From NCBI RefSeq assembly GCF_024199005.1, contig NZ_JANATA010000008.1, positions 1-64,000 of the forward strand: 64,000 nucleotides of DNA, in the 5' to 3' direction. The translations under genes and the position numbers were made by a program. A model generated the notes under the pieces. That model was not told where the DNA came from, did no database searches, and was given only the letters and a program-made list of their open reading frames with translations. Of this stretch, positions 36,873-46,308 are shown piece after piece. The stretch's first letter is position 1, and each line of letters begins with the position of its first letter. The DNA is from Opacimonas viscosa (GTDB lineage: Bacteria; Pseudomonadota; Gammaproteobacteria; Enterobacterales; Alteromonadaceae).

Positions 36873-37777
36873 TAGACAGCTTCCTTGAACACTCCGAACC
36901 ATGGACAATAAAATAGTGCGTTTCTTTTTAGAACAGTACTTTGTAAGTCATTATCCCTCGCAATTTTCGCCATTTTTGAAAATGTCAGTGCTAATTGGGA
37001 TGTATATTTGTGTGGATAACTAAGTAGTGGATATATGCCTTGAGTTGTAATTTCTTTTGAAGTGAAAGACTCTCGTTGTAATCTGATATTTTCGTGATTT
37101 TTCAATTGATTTTGGATTTTATTAACATATTCAGTTTTGTCTATAGTTGATTCACTACAGTCACTTTCTCTGAGTCGAGCATAAAGTGGTTCAGCTAAGT
37201 TCTCACATTTTATTTTAGGGACTAATCTGCTCCAAAGCTCATAATCTTGAACATATCTAAAGTTTTCATTATACCCCCCCTCATCAATTAATTCTGACCT
37301 TTTCATCATTATTGCACCATGTATGAATGGGTTATAATCAATAAGTGCTGATTTACACTCAGCGTCAGTTTTGGGGTAATGAAATATCTCATTAAAGATA
37401 CCGTTCGGGTTTGAAATAAACATAGATGAACCCACAAGGGAAAGTTCTTTATCTTCCTCAAAAGCAGCTAATTGCTTCTCGAAACGATTATATATTGAAA
37501 TATCATCTGCATCCTGACGAGCGATATAATCCCCTTTTGCAATTTTCAATGCGTTATTCAAAGATCTTGTGAGTCCCTGATTATTTTGGTCTATTACAAT
37601 TAAACGAGGATCTGAGATAGCGGAGATTTTTGATAATGTATCATCAGTACTTCCATCATTGATAATAATCAGTTCAAAGTCTTTAAATGACTGAGCTAAT
37701 ATACTAAAGATAGCATTTTGAATGTGCTTAGATCCATTATATACGCCCATGATTACAGAAATCATTGGTTTTTTCAT
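36872..37777 (-). CDS. Glycosyltransferase family 2
   Basis: A protein of 301 residues from the ATG at 37777 (MKKPMISVIMGVYNG), which has GGAA upstream and overlaps the previous stop. The GT-A motifs are complete: VIMGVYNGSKHIQNAIFSILAQ, LIIINDGSTDDT, GDYIARQDADDIS (the DxD-type metal site) and the YNENFRYVQDYELWSRL acceptor motif. It adds a sugar to the repeat unit from a nucleotide sugar. Confidence 0.92.
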   Translation of the reverse strand: MKKPMISVIMGVYNGSKHIQNAIFSILAQSFKDFELIIINDGSTDDTLSKISAISDPRLIVIDQNNQGLTRSLNNALKIAKGDYIARQDADDISIYNRFEKQLAAFEEDKELSLVGSSMFISNPNGIFNEIFHYPKTDAECKSALIDYNPFIHGAIMMKRSELIDEGGYNENFRYVQDYELWSRLVPKIKCENLAEPLYARLRESDCSESTIDKTEYVNKIQNQLKNHENIRLQRESFTSKEITTQGIYPLLSYPHKYTSQLALTFSKMAKIARDNDLQSTVLKRNALFYCPWFGVFKEAV

Positions 37778-38940
37778 TGCGTTATTTCCTTGTATGTAAT
37801 CGCTAGTTTGTCCATTGAGTGTGACCAACAAAAAGGCTTCGCTAAATCTAGGCACTTTTCCCTTTGCTCATTCCATATTTCTTCATCTTCGAGCAATATC
37901 ATCAATTTTTCTGATATCTCAGTTGCGGATTCTGCAGGGGCATGTAACAGTTTTTTTTGTGTGATCTCTATCAATACATCTGCATTTGAAGTTACTACAG
38001 GTGTTCCAACGGCCATACTTTGGATTAATGGAAACCCAAAACCTTCTTCTCTTGAAACAAATAATAAAGCTACTGATCTCTGAAATAAATTTACTAATGT
38101 AATTTCCGATACCCAAGTATGAATTTCCACATAATCCTCGATAGATAATTTTTTAATTGTTTTTTTTATAATCGAGTTATTATTTCCAGTAAATCCTGCA
38201 ATAACAAGTTTATGTTTTTTTCGGGTGGATTGTGGTAACTTCGCATAGGCTGCTATGGCGTTTTCAGGGTTTTTTTGATAACTATCACCACCTAACATTA
38301 AGACGTTTTGTCTCGTATCTTTGTTCTTATGTTCGGAACACGGAACATAATTAAATGGAACACCATGATATACAAAATCCATTTTTTTTGAAGAAAATGT
38401 AAATTCTTGACTGATTGACTTCATCGCCGCTTTGGAAATGGTCATAATTTTTTTTGCTTTGCGTAGGCCATAACTATAAACCAACCAAACATATAACCTT
38501 TTTTTTAGGAAATAGAGTTTTGTTTTAAAATTGGCATTATCAGGGATGTGATGAATTCTAGTTAAAAATTTCCATTCCATTGCATCATGTAGAGTAACTA
38601 ATTGTTTAACATTTGAATTTATCAATACTCTATTGGTTGGCATATGAAGTAGTTCAATAGGATTTTTTTTCAGCCACCTAGTTACTATTGATAACTCCCA
38701 TGATGTTTCATCTTCTGCTTTCAAATCAATAATTGTTACATTTGTTAAATTGCTAACATTTTCTATTCTACTTTTATAATCAGCTTCCTTTTCATTATGT
38801 TCGAAATCTGAGTTTACTAGAATATAAAAGTGGTCATCTGGCATGTGTATAGGTAAGTGACTGCACACCATATATACATAAACAGGCATACCTCTCTGTT
38901 TTCGCATAAGAAATCGTCCATCTATAGCATAATTAGCCAT
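37774..38940 (-). CDS. Glycosyltransferase family 4
   Basis: A protein of 388 residues. The N-terminal domain starts YAIDGRFLMRKQRGMPVYVY; the donor domain contains NVLMLGGDSYQKNPENAIAAY, LVIAGFTG and VALLFVSREEGFGFPLIQSMAVGTPVVTSN, a standard GT4 EX7E motif. The start ATG at 38940 overlaps the upstream gene by 8 bp, and the stop overlaps the GT2 start by 4 bp. It is probably one of three successive sugar transferases (38.9-36.9 kb). Confidence 0.9.
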   Translation of the reverse strand: MANYAIDGRFLMRKQRGMPVYVYMVCSHLPIHMPDDHFYILVNSDFEHNEKEADYKSRIENVSNLTNVTIIDLKAEDETSWELSIVTRWLKKNPIELLHMPTNRVLINSNVKQLVTLHDAMEWKFLTRIHHIPDNANFKTKLYFLKKRLYVWLVYSYGLRKAKKIMTISKAAMKSISQEFTFSSKKMDFVYHGVPFNYVPCSEHKNKDTRQNVLMLGGDSYQKNPENAIAAYAKLPQSTRKKHKLVIAGFTGNNNSIIKKTIKKLSIEDYVEIHTWVSEITLVNLFQRSVALLFVSREEGFGFPLIQSMAVGTPVVTSNADVLIEITQKKLLHAPAESATEISEKLMILLEDEEIWNEQREKCLDLAKPFCWSHSMDKLAITYKEITQ

Positions 38941-40060
38941 TCACTATATCCTTATAAATATTTGAATATCTCTGATTCATTTTATTTGCTATGAAAAACT
39001 TATTAAAATCATCCATAGCATTAGAGCTTAACTGACATTTTATTCTTGTATTATCGTAAAGAGATCTGATAGCTTTTTTGAGTGAATCTGTGTTATTCGA
39101 TGGAATGACAATTCCATTTTTATTATGTGTAATGATCTCAGGGTTACCGCCAACGTCTGTTACGATTGATGGTAACCCTAATGACATGGCTTCAAGAAGT
39201 GTCATGGAAGTACCTTCACTAAATGAAGTTAACAAAAATACATCAAATAATTTAAAGTAGTATTTTGGATTAGGTTGGTAACCTGTCATTACTACTTTTT
39301 CTCGTATATTCAGTTGGTCAATTAAAGATTCTAGTTGTTGTTTATTTTCTCCATCGCCTACCAGAATCAAGGTGCAAGATAACCCTTCGGAATTTAGTTC
39401 TGCAATTGAGCGAATCATCATTTCATGGTTTTTTATCGGATCAAATCTTGCAATCGTACCTAAGATAAAATCGTTTGAATTTAAGTCTAATTTTTCTTTT
39501 AAAGAATCTAATTTTTCAGTTTCTGTATTATGGAATTTTAATTTTTCTATACCGTTATATATGACTTCTATTTTTTCTTTCGACAAGTTCTCGTATGTGA
39601 TTAATGCTTCTTTTGTAGCATGAGAAATCGCTGTGATTTTTGCTGTTACTAAGCTTAGCAATGGATTGATTATTTTACGTTTAAATGAAATAGAGTCAGG
39701 ATAAAAACGACCATGTTCTGTAAAAATTACCTTGGTTTTTAACCCAATACAGGCTAACACGCCATAACTCCAAGGCGTATATTGGTGACAGTGAAGAATA
39801 TCTATTTCCTCATTCATTATATACTGCCGAATTTGCTGAAGCAGTTGAATATCAAATCCAGGCTTTCTTGTTAGACTTTGAATGTTAATTTCTTCGTCAA
39901 TTAGTTTTTTTGCAAATGGGCCTAATGGCGATTCAATACATAATACTTGGTGATTAAATTGATCTTTAGTTCCTAATATTAAGTTCAATATTACTTGTTC
40001 AGTACCACCGATCCGCATGTCATAGGTAACGTGGCATATTTTGATTTTTTTATCTGACAT
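38933..40060 (-). CDS. Glycosyltransferase family 4
   Basis: A protein of 375 residues. The N-terminus IKICHVTYDMRIGGTEQVILNLI is the glycine-rich GT4 acceptor loop. The donor domain contains LGTIARFDPIKNHEMMIRSI, LILVGDGENKQQLESLI, and FLLTSFSEGTSMTLLEAMSLGLPSIVTDVGGNPE with the EX7E pair. It overlaps the amidotransferase stop by 11 bp and the next gene by 8 bp. Confidence 0.92.
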   Translation of the reverse strand: MSDKKIKICHVTYDMRIGGTEQVILNLILGTKDQFNHQVLCIESPLGPFAKKLIDEEINIQSLTRKPGFDIQLLQQIRQYIMNEEIDILHCHQYTPWSYGVLACIGLKTKVIFTEHGRFYPDSISFKRKIINPLLSLVTAKITAISHATKEALITYENLSKEKIEVIYNGIEKLKFHNTETEKLDSLKEKLDLNSNDFILGTIARFDPIKNHEMMIRSIAELNSEGLSCTLILVGDGENKQQLESLIDQLNIREKVVMTGYQPNPKYYFKLFDVFLLTSFSEGTSMTLLEAMSLGLPSIVTDVGGNPEIITHNKNGIVIPSNNTDSLKKAIRSLYDNTRIKCQLSSNAMDDFNKFFIANKMNQRYSNIYKDIVNG

Positions 40061-41930
40061 AATTCACCCACCACATTTGGAACATCAACATGCTCCACAA
40101 AACTTGGCTATGATCTGCTTTCTCGGTTTGGTGTTCATGCCACCATTGGGCAATCACCTCAGCATCAAAATAGTCCCTTAAACCATGTTCATAATCGAAT
40201 AAATACCGTTTAGCAATATCATGGATGTGCTCACGGAACCATGTTGCCAAAGGCACACTGAAGCCCATTTTTTTGCGGTATAGGACATCATTGGGTAAAA
40301 GGGGTTTAAATGCCTCTTTTAAGATGTGTTTCTTTTCCCCATCTTTAAATTTCATCTCTGGAGGCAATTGCGCTGCGAACTCAATCACTTCCTTGTCCAG
40401 TATAGGAGCGCGTACTTCTAGCGAGTTAGCCATACTCATCCGATCTACTTTTACCAAGATCCCACCTGGTAGATACGTTTTTAGGTCGGTATATAAAATT
40501 TTGTCCAAATGGTCTGTACCGTCAGCTTTATCATAAGCATCTAGTGTGATTTGCGCAGGATGATACTCACCTAATCTATCTTGAAATTCCGTATTTGCTA
40601 GATGGGCCCATTGTTCGTCTGTGATCTGTGAGTTGGTGATGTAAAAACCCATAGCAGGATCAGTACTTAAACTGGTGAGTAACGAGTTCCCTTTCTTGAA
40701 AAAGGTGTGATTGCCTTTGGCACACAGATTCGCTAATTTGGGAAATAAAGATTCCCGTAAACCCTTTGGAAATTTTTGGCGCAATTTGTTTTCTAATGCA
40801 TCCACGGTGTATTTTTCATATCCAGCAAATACCTCATCGCCACCGTCACCAGCAATCGCAACAGTCACCGCTTGGCGAGCTAATTCACTGACATAGAATG
40901 TCGGAACGAGTGAGGGATCAGCAAAGGGCTCATCAAAATACCGAACAATATCCTCAAGCGTTTCAGCTACGTTTTGATGCACCGTAAATTCATGATGTTC
41001 TGTGTGGTATTGTTCCGCAACCATCTGTGCAAATTCGGTCTCGTTAAATTTCGGGTCATCAAATCCAATCGTACAGGTTTTGACGGGTTTCTCTGATTGT
41101 TGTGCCATCATGGCAACTACGCCACCAGAATCTACACCACCACTTAAAAACGCACCGAGATCAACATCAGCCAGCATTCTTAGTTTTGTTTTTTCTTTGA
41201 GTAATGTTTGCAAACGCTCCGTATTCACATCTAGGCTAGACTCTGTCTTGTTGGCAAAGGAGACATCCCAATACTGTCTAATTGTCTTTTTACCCTGATG
41301 GATTTGCATCACATGCCCAGGGGCTAATTTATGCATGTGAGTGAAGATGGTTTTGGGATCAGGTACGTATTGATAAGCAAAAAAGTCATATACGGCATCA
41401 TCTCGCACAGAACGATCTATGTCGGGTAGCGTTAAAATAGCTTTGATTTCTGAGGCAAAGATAAACTGCCCATCCTTCTCGTAGTAATACAGCGGTTTTT
41501 TGCCTATACGATCCCGGGCTAGCCATAGTGTTTCCGTGCGCATATCCCATAAAGCAAAAGCAAACATTCCATGCAGCTTTGCTAGGCAGTCAATGCCTTC
41601 TTTTTGGTATAACGCGAGAATGACTTCAGTGTCGGTATGTGATTGGAATGGATAACCGTCCGCGACTAATTCTTCACGTAAGGCTTGGAAATTATAGATT
41701 TCTCCGTTAAATACAATCACACACTGTTTATCTGCAGAGTACATCGGTTGGACGCCCGCTGAAGATAGATCAATGATACTAAGACGGCGATGGACCAGAC
41801 CTACGGTGTTATCGAGATAGGTCGCAAAGGCATCTGGACCGCGATGCGCAATCGCTTCACCCATTTCCTGTAATAATTCAGGTGTAGGGTGTTGCATTCC
41901 TTGTGTGAGAAAACCTGCTATTCCGCACAT
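40050..41930 (-). CDS. XrtA/PEP-CTERM system amidotransferase (asparagine-synthase-like, TIGR03108)
   Basis: A protein of 626 residues. The class II glutaminase domain starts MCGIAGFLTQ with the nucleophile Cys2. The synthetase domain has the PP-loop LGAFLSGGVDSGGVVAMMA and VAIAGDGGDEVFAGYEKY. It uses glutamine ammonia to amidate a carboxylate; in XrtA loci the target is presumed to be a uronic acid or amino acid on the polymer. It is separated from the upstream FemAB gene by 124 bp, the only such gap in this run, so it may have its own promoter. Confidence 0.93.
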   Translation of the reverse strand: MCGIAGFLTQGMQHPTPELLQEMGEAIAHRGPDAFATYLDNTVGLVHRRLSIIDLSSAGVQPMYSADKQCVIVFNGEIYNFQALREELVADGYPFQSHTDTEVILALYQKEGIDCLAKLHGMFAFALWDMRTETLWLARDRIGKKPLYYYEKDGQFIFASEIKAILTLPDIDRSVRDDAVYDFFAYQYVPDPKTIFTHMHKLAPGHVMQIHQGKKTIRQYWDVSFANKTESSLDVNTERLQTLLKEKTKLRMLADVDLGAFLSGGVDSGGVVAMMAQQSEKPVKTCTIGFDDPKFNETEFAQMVAEQYHTEHHEFTVHQNVAETLEDIVRYFDEPFADPSLVPTFYVSELARQAVTVAIAGDGGDEVFAGYEKYTVDALENKLRQKFPKGLRESLFPKLANLCAKGNHTFFKKGNSLLTSLSTDPAMGFYITNSQITDEQWAHLANTEFQDRLGEYHPAQITLDAYDKADGTDHLDKILYTDLKTYLPGGILVKVDRMSMANSLEVRAPILDKEVIEFAAQLPPEMKFKDGEKKHILKEAFKPLLPNDVLYRKKMGFSVPLATWFREHIHDIAKRYLFDYEHGLRDYFDAEVIAQWWHEHQTEKADHSQVLWSMLMFQMWWVNYVR

Positions 41931-42054
41931 GACATAAAATCCTTTTTGTCTAAGCCATTATATTTCAGTAGTTCAATCTAGGGGGAATAAAATATCTTCC
42001 CTAGAACGTTTTAATGACAAATCGCTGTGTCATTGTTCCAAACCTGTACATCAG

Positions 42055-43110
42055 CTATAAACTGATATAGCCACGTACACTGCTACCCACCGCCGTGGAA
42101 ACGGGAAGGGGTAATTTACGCCAAATTTGTTCGACCAAGCGCCTGGCTGGTGACGTTCCTTTTATGTCAGTATTCACTTCGGCATGACCTAATTCAAACC
42201 AATCAAGAGCAAACGCTTCAGCCCCCCATTGTTTTTTAAATCGGTAGGTTCCTTCATTTAACGTGGAACGCCCAAAATCAAACACGCTACATCCACTGTC
42301 TGCCGCATACCCAATTAACGTAGCGTATAGCAGCATATTCGGCGCTAATTTGTTGTACTGGGCGATAGTCGATGCCCAAGGAATAGAACACATAGTGGGG
42401 TGACACAAAATAATACCTGCACCAATAGCTTTGCCTGCATGGTAAACCACGCCCATACACACTTTTTCTTGATAATTGAGCATGATTTGTTTGAACCAAC
42501 ATTTTTTATGGGTCGGTGAACCTAGGTCACGCATATTGCGACTGAACACCGCATAAAAGTCATCAAGTAAACTGATGTCTTGTGCCAGCTTAATCGTACA
42601 TCCATTTTTAGTTGATTTGTTGATTTGACTGCGTAGCTTTGATTTATAACTCGCCATTTGTTCAGTGCTAGATGCAGCGAGTTGCATTTTCATAGATACT
42701 TTTTTACCTGTCAGTTCTGCCGTTTCTGTTTGGGTAAAGGGCGTTTCACGTAACCCACTGCGATAGTCGATACAGCTTATTCCCTTGGCATGGGCATAAT
42801 TTTGGATATGCAAAATTAACGCTTTTTCAATGGCGTGACTGTCAGACAAGATATGTCCCATATCGCAATAAGGGAGCGAGCAAATACTCTTGGGTAAAAG
42901 CGGAGGAGCTATCACCGCAGCGGGCAAAATGCCAACGATACCATGTTCATCTTCGGCATAGAAGAAAATGGCACCCTGTTCGTACACATTTGAGACAGCC
43001 ACAAGCCATGCGCTGTAATGATAAGCGCTCCCAAGAGTGTGATGACTCACATATTCATCCCACTTCGCAAGCAGTGACGTATCTTGTAACGTCGCTTGTT
43101 TTATTATCAT
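42055..43110 (-). CDS. FemAB family XrtA/PEP-CTERM-associated protein (TIGR03019-like)
   Basis: A protein of 351 residues made of two GNAT-like halves. Motifs are HHTLGSAYHYSAWLVAVSNVY, LPYCDMGHILSD, KSKLRSQINKSTKNGC and GCSVFDFGRSTLNEGTYRFKKQWGAEAF, the last typical of the family. FemAB proteins transfer amino acids from aminoacyl-tRNA; the XrtA version probably adds an amino acid to a sugar, though this is untested. It overlaps the deacetylase gene by 4 bp. Confidence 0.9.
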   Translation of the reverse strand: MIIKQATLQDTSLLAKWDEYVSHHTLGSAYHYSAWLVAVSNVYEQGAIFFYAEDEHGIVGILPAAVIAPPLLPKSICSLPYCDMGHILSDSHAIEKALILHIQNYAHAKGISCIDYRSGLRETPFTQTETAELTGKKVSMKMQLAASSTEQMASYKSKLRSQINKSTKNGCTIKLAQDISLLDDFYAVFSRNMRDLGSPTHKKCWFKQIMLNYQEKVCMGVVYHAGKAIGAGIILCHPTMCSIPWASTIAQYNKLAPNMLLYATLIGYAADSGCSVFDFGRSTLNEGTYRFKKQWGAEAFALDWFELGHAEVNTDIKGTSPARRLVEQIWRKLPLPVSTAVGSSVRGYISL

Positions 43111-44177
43111 TGCACTATCTCCGATGCTGACACCTTTGGTTCGGGTGTGTGAAAGTCTTTCATAGCTAGCTTTTCAGATTCCGGAATCACTTTCCTCATC
43201 TCTAATAGATGCGTGGCTTCCGTAATCGTCGCAAATTTTACATTAGCGATAGTTTGTAAATACTGGACACTTTCTTTGATCGCATTAGTCATCGATGCAA
43301 ATGCATTCTGATGCTCATAAAAGCCCGTTGCTCCGTCTAGTAAACTTGAACTGTGAAGGTACATATGGATGACTTTTGCGTCATTTTGCAAACTCGCCTG
43401 CATTAGGTTTTGCATATCAGTCACACTGGACAACTCTGGGCTTAAATACGTTTTGCGCAACAGTTTTGTGTGCCATAAAAAAGCAACACTACGGCATTTC
43501 TCTAACCAAGAGTGCTCTGCTAGGGCGCTGAGTTTACGCATGTATTTAAAGTCACCATGGTTAAAACCCACTGTGACTGGAAGTTCTAAAATACTTCTTT
43601 GCTGTCCAGGAATATTCGGATCTTGTAAGTCGGGCCAATAAGGACCAAGCGGTGCGTCTAAACACGAAAAATGTTCATTTTTATACAAAGGATAGACACT
43701 GGAATCAACTAAAAAGCCACGGTCTTTAAGAAGACCTAAAACAGCGTCATTGATCCCCCAACGTCCCGTTCGAAACGATGTCATAGTGAGCCCTAAACTA
43801 GACTGTACTTTATCGATTAGGCGGTCTAATTTTGCTGCGACCTGGGGCGTCGGTAAATTTACAACATGCGACTCAAATTCCGTCGTCTCGCCAAAGTAAG
43901 GCGGGTTGCACCATGGGTGTAAGTGCCCACCAACCTCACAGCGATTATGGGCTACCGCTTGTTTAAAGTACTTTACTGCTCGGGCATCGTCGAGCACCGG
44001 GTAATCTACAAAATACGTCGGTCTGATGCCTAAATTATCACAGAATTTTTGCAAAGGAGGGATGTACTTGACGTTTTCTACAGCAAAGCTGTGCTCAGGA
44101 AAAGGATCATCCCAATGCCACTCTTCTTCAGTATCTATGCTTAAAACAAATAGGACTTCAGGCTTCGACATATGCAC
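43107..44177 (-). CDS. Polysaccharide deacetylase family protein (second deacetylase of the locus)
   Basis: A protein of 356 residues. The NodB-like fold shows the catalytic LFVLSIDTEEEWHWDDP start, the metal motif EVGGHLHPWCNPP and the TSFRTGRWG segment. It differs from the XrtA-specific deacetylase at 23.6 kb, which has DUF3473. There is no signal peptide, suggesting a cytoplasmic or membrane-associated substrate. It overlaps GT4 upstream by 20 bp and FemAB downstream by 4 bp. Confidence 0.88.
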   Translation of the reverse strand: MHMSKPEVLFVLSIDTEEEWHWDDPFPEHSFAVENVKYIPPLQKFCDNLGIRPTYFVDYPVLDDARAVKYFKQAVAHNRCEVGGHLHPWCNPPYFGETTEFESHVVNLPTPQVAAKLDRLIDKVQSSLGLTMTSFRTGRWGINDAVLGLLKDRGFLVDSSVYPLYKNEHFSCLDAPLGPYWPDLQDPNIPGQQRSILELPVTVGFNHGDFKYMRKLSALAEHSWLEKCRSVAFLWHTKLLRKTYLSPELSSVTDMQNLMQASLQNDAKVIHMYLHSSSLLDGATGFYEHQNAFASMTNAIKESVQYLQTIANVKFATITEATHLLEMRKVIPESEKLAMKDFHTPEPKVSASEIVQ

Positions 44178-45297
44178 CCTCAGCTTGATCCGTCAAACGT
44201 TGGAAGAGGGCTTCGTATTCATCAGCCATGCGCTTACCTGAATAATGTTGATTCACATAGGCAATCGCATTATCCCCCAGCATTTTCGCATAGTCAGGCT
44301 CAAACAACGCTTTCTCCCAATACTGGAGTAACAAGACTTCATCATGCAAGGGGGCGAGTAGGCCTGTTTGTTCATGAGTAATCAGTTGATCAATGCCTGG
44401 TATATCAAATGCCACGACAGGGGTACCCATCGCACAAGCTTCCATTAAGCAACGAGGGATCCCTTCTAAAGTCGATGTCATGACGAATAGGTCAAAACTC
44501 TTTAATAATGCGAGACGGTCATCACGAAAGCCTAAAAAGTGTATGTCAGCATGACAAGCTAGTTTTTTGGCTTTTTCTTCTAATGCTGGACGCGCATCGC
44601 CATCACCTAAAAATACGAGTTCTACGTCTAGATGCTTAGCGTGCAACTTGGTAAATGTACGTAAAATCGCATGGATGTTTTTACGTGAAATCATCTGGCC
44701 AATAAAACCAATACGTTTTTTCGGCGTACCAGACAGAATAGCTGAATCATCTCTGACTTCTTCAACTTCAGAAAGATCTACACCGTTTTGAATATACTCT
44801 AGCTGTGGTTCTTTGACCCCAAATTTTCTCACATCATCACATAATGCAGGAGATAAAGGCACCACTTTGGTGGCAAACTTCATCGCTTGACAACCTAACC
44901 AAATAAACGTTCTTAATTTAAAATCTGCGGCATTTTCAAAACCATGTGGTGTGACAACAACCGGAATTCCGGCCTTGCGGGCGGCCCAGACACCTAAAAT
45001 ATCGGATTTATAACCATGAGTATGAATGACATGAATGTTTCTTTGTTGAATGAGTTCGACAAGCTTATCAATGACCGATAAATCAAACCTTCCTGACATC
45101 GGTATTTCATGGGCAATTTTATCTTGTGCTGCAAATTCACGAACTAGTTTTAGATCTTGTGAATCAGTCTCTAATGTGACAGCTAACTCGCTATTAATAT
45201 GTGCAGGAAGATAACGCGTTAACGCTAGGATCCAACGTTCCGCACCATAAAAACCGGTCGGGCAGATAAATTGTAAAATATTTAATGATTTATTCAT
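44158..45297 (-). CDS. Glycosyltransferase family 4
   Basis: A protein of 379 residues. The N-terminus LNILQFICPTGFYGAERWILALTRYL is GT4-like. The VIHTHGYKSDILGVWAARKAGIPVVVTPHGF segment and the donor motif FDLFVMTSTLEGIPRCLMEACAMGTPVVAFD with its EX7E pair are clear. It overlaps the preceding GT2 gene by 4 bp. The sugar is unknown. Confidence 0.93.
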   Translation of the reverse strand: MNKSLNILQFICPTGFYGAERWILALTRYLPAHINSELAVTLETDSQDLKLVREFAAQDKIAHEIPMSGRFDLSVIDKLVELIQQRNIHVIHTHGYKSDILGVWAARKAGIPVVVTPHGFENAADFKLRTFIWLGCQAMKFATKVVPLSPALCDDVRKFGVKEPQLEYIQNGVDLSEVEEVRDDSAILSGTPKKRIGFIGQMISRKNIHAILRTFTKLHAKHLDVELVFLGDGDARPALEEKAKKLACHADIHFLGFRDDRLALLKSFDLFVMTSTLEGIPRCLMEACAMGTPVVAFDIPGIDQLITHEQTGLLAPLHDEVLLLQYWEKALFEPDYAKMLGDNAIAYVNQHYSGKRMADEYEALFQRLTDQAEGAYVEA

Positions 45298-46307
45298 GAA
45301 TGAGACTCCGTTCTCAAACGACTAAAAAGCCCTTTTAGCGTACCAATCATCCGCGCTGGAAAATAGACACCATAAAAACACACAATATCCCAAAATGAGA
45401 CATCTTTGGGGACTAAGCGATACAATCGAATACAGTATAGCCCAAAGGGGATACTGGCAATTACTGCAATACCCATACCCAATATTGGTACATTTAAGAT
45501 CCCAACCATCACACTTACAAATAAACCCAGAGTGATGGCAAAAGGCATAATAAAACTTGGCCATTCACGCATAGGTATCGTTCTTCCAGCGATGGATGCA
45601 ATATTTGATTGTCCTCGCCAGATTTCTTTTTTGAACATTGGGCCAAGCGCTTTATCTTCACCGAGGTGGATATAGGTGCTTTGACCTGTATAAAATAACT
45701 TACCGTGTTGTGCCAAAGCCTGAGTGAAAAAATAATCTTCGCAGGTTTCTAAGTGCTCCGGAAAACCTTGCACAAGTTCGACATTCTTTTTTGCTACAAA
45801 TAAGTTTCTGCCCGGCAAAAATTGGACTTCAGTATTGGTCTCTGCATTTGCTAAGGCCGTCCTAATGAGTTCTAATTTAGGACTATCAGTCACTGCACGC
45901 TGTTCTGCGCTAACTAGAATACGATCCGCCATCTGTAATTCGCTATACATGGCCACCAACCAATTGGAGGCCAGGGCAATATCGGCATCTAAAAACGCAA
46001 TATACTCCGCGTTAGTTGCGGCGACACCTAAGTTGCGCTGAGCAGAGATGGTGACGTCATCTGGCGCAAGATGCACTTGGAGAGGGTAAGATTTCGCGGC
46101 AGAATAAACGTCATTCGATAATACTGAGTTTTTAGTCACGATATGGATTTCTACAGCAAAGCCGTTGGTATCTAAACCAGCAATAGACTCGATTGTCTCA
46201 ACTAACATTTGTTCGCGTCCCTTATGCGGGATCACAAAAGCAATACTGACTGGTGCTTCAATATTGGCTTGGGTTAGGGATGCTGAGGGTAACACTGAGC
46301 TTTCCAT
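45294..46307 (-). CDS. Glycosyltransferase family 2 with C-terminal membrane segments
   Basis: A protein of 337 residues. GT-A motifs are SIAFVIPHKGREQMLVETIESI, ISAQRNLGVAATNAEYIAFLDADIAL (DxD) and LETCEDYFFTQALAQHG. Two or three C-terminal transmembrane segments (about 250-310) anchor it to the inner membrane. Its ATG is one base after the stop of the upstream 868-residue protein gene. Confidence 0.92.
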   Translation of the reverse strand: MESSVLPSASLTQANIEAPVSIAFVIPHKGREQMLVETIESIAGLDTNGFAVEIHIVTKNSVLSNDVYSAAKSYPLQVHLAPDDVTISAQRNLGVAATNAEYIAFLDADIALASNWLVAMYSELQMADRILVSAEQRAVTDSPKLELIRTALANAETNTEVQFLPGRNLFVAKKNVELVQGFPEHLETCEDYFFTQALAQHGKLFYTGQSTYIHLGEDKALGPMFKKEIWRGQSNIASIAGRTIPMREWPSFIMPFAITLGLFVSVMVGILNVPILGMGIAVIASIPFGLYCIRLYRLVPKDVSFWDIVCFYGVYFPARMIGTLKGLFSRLRTESHS

Positions 46308-46308
46308 G

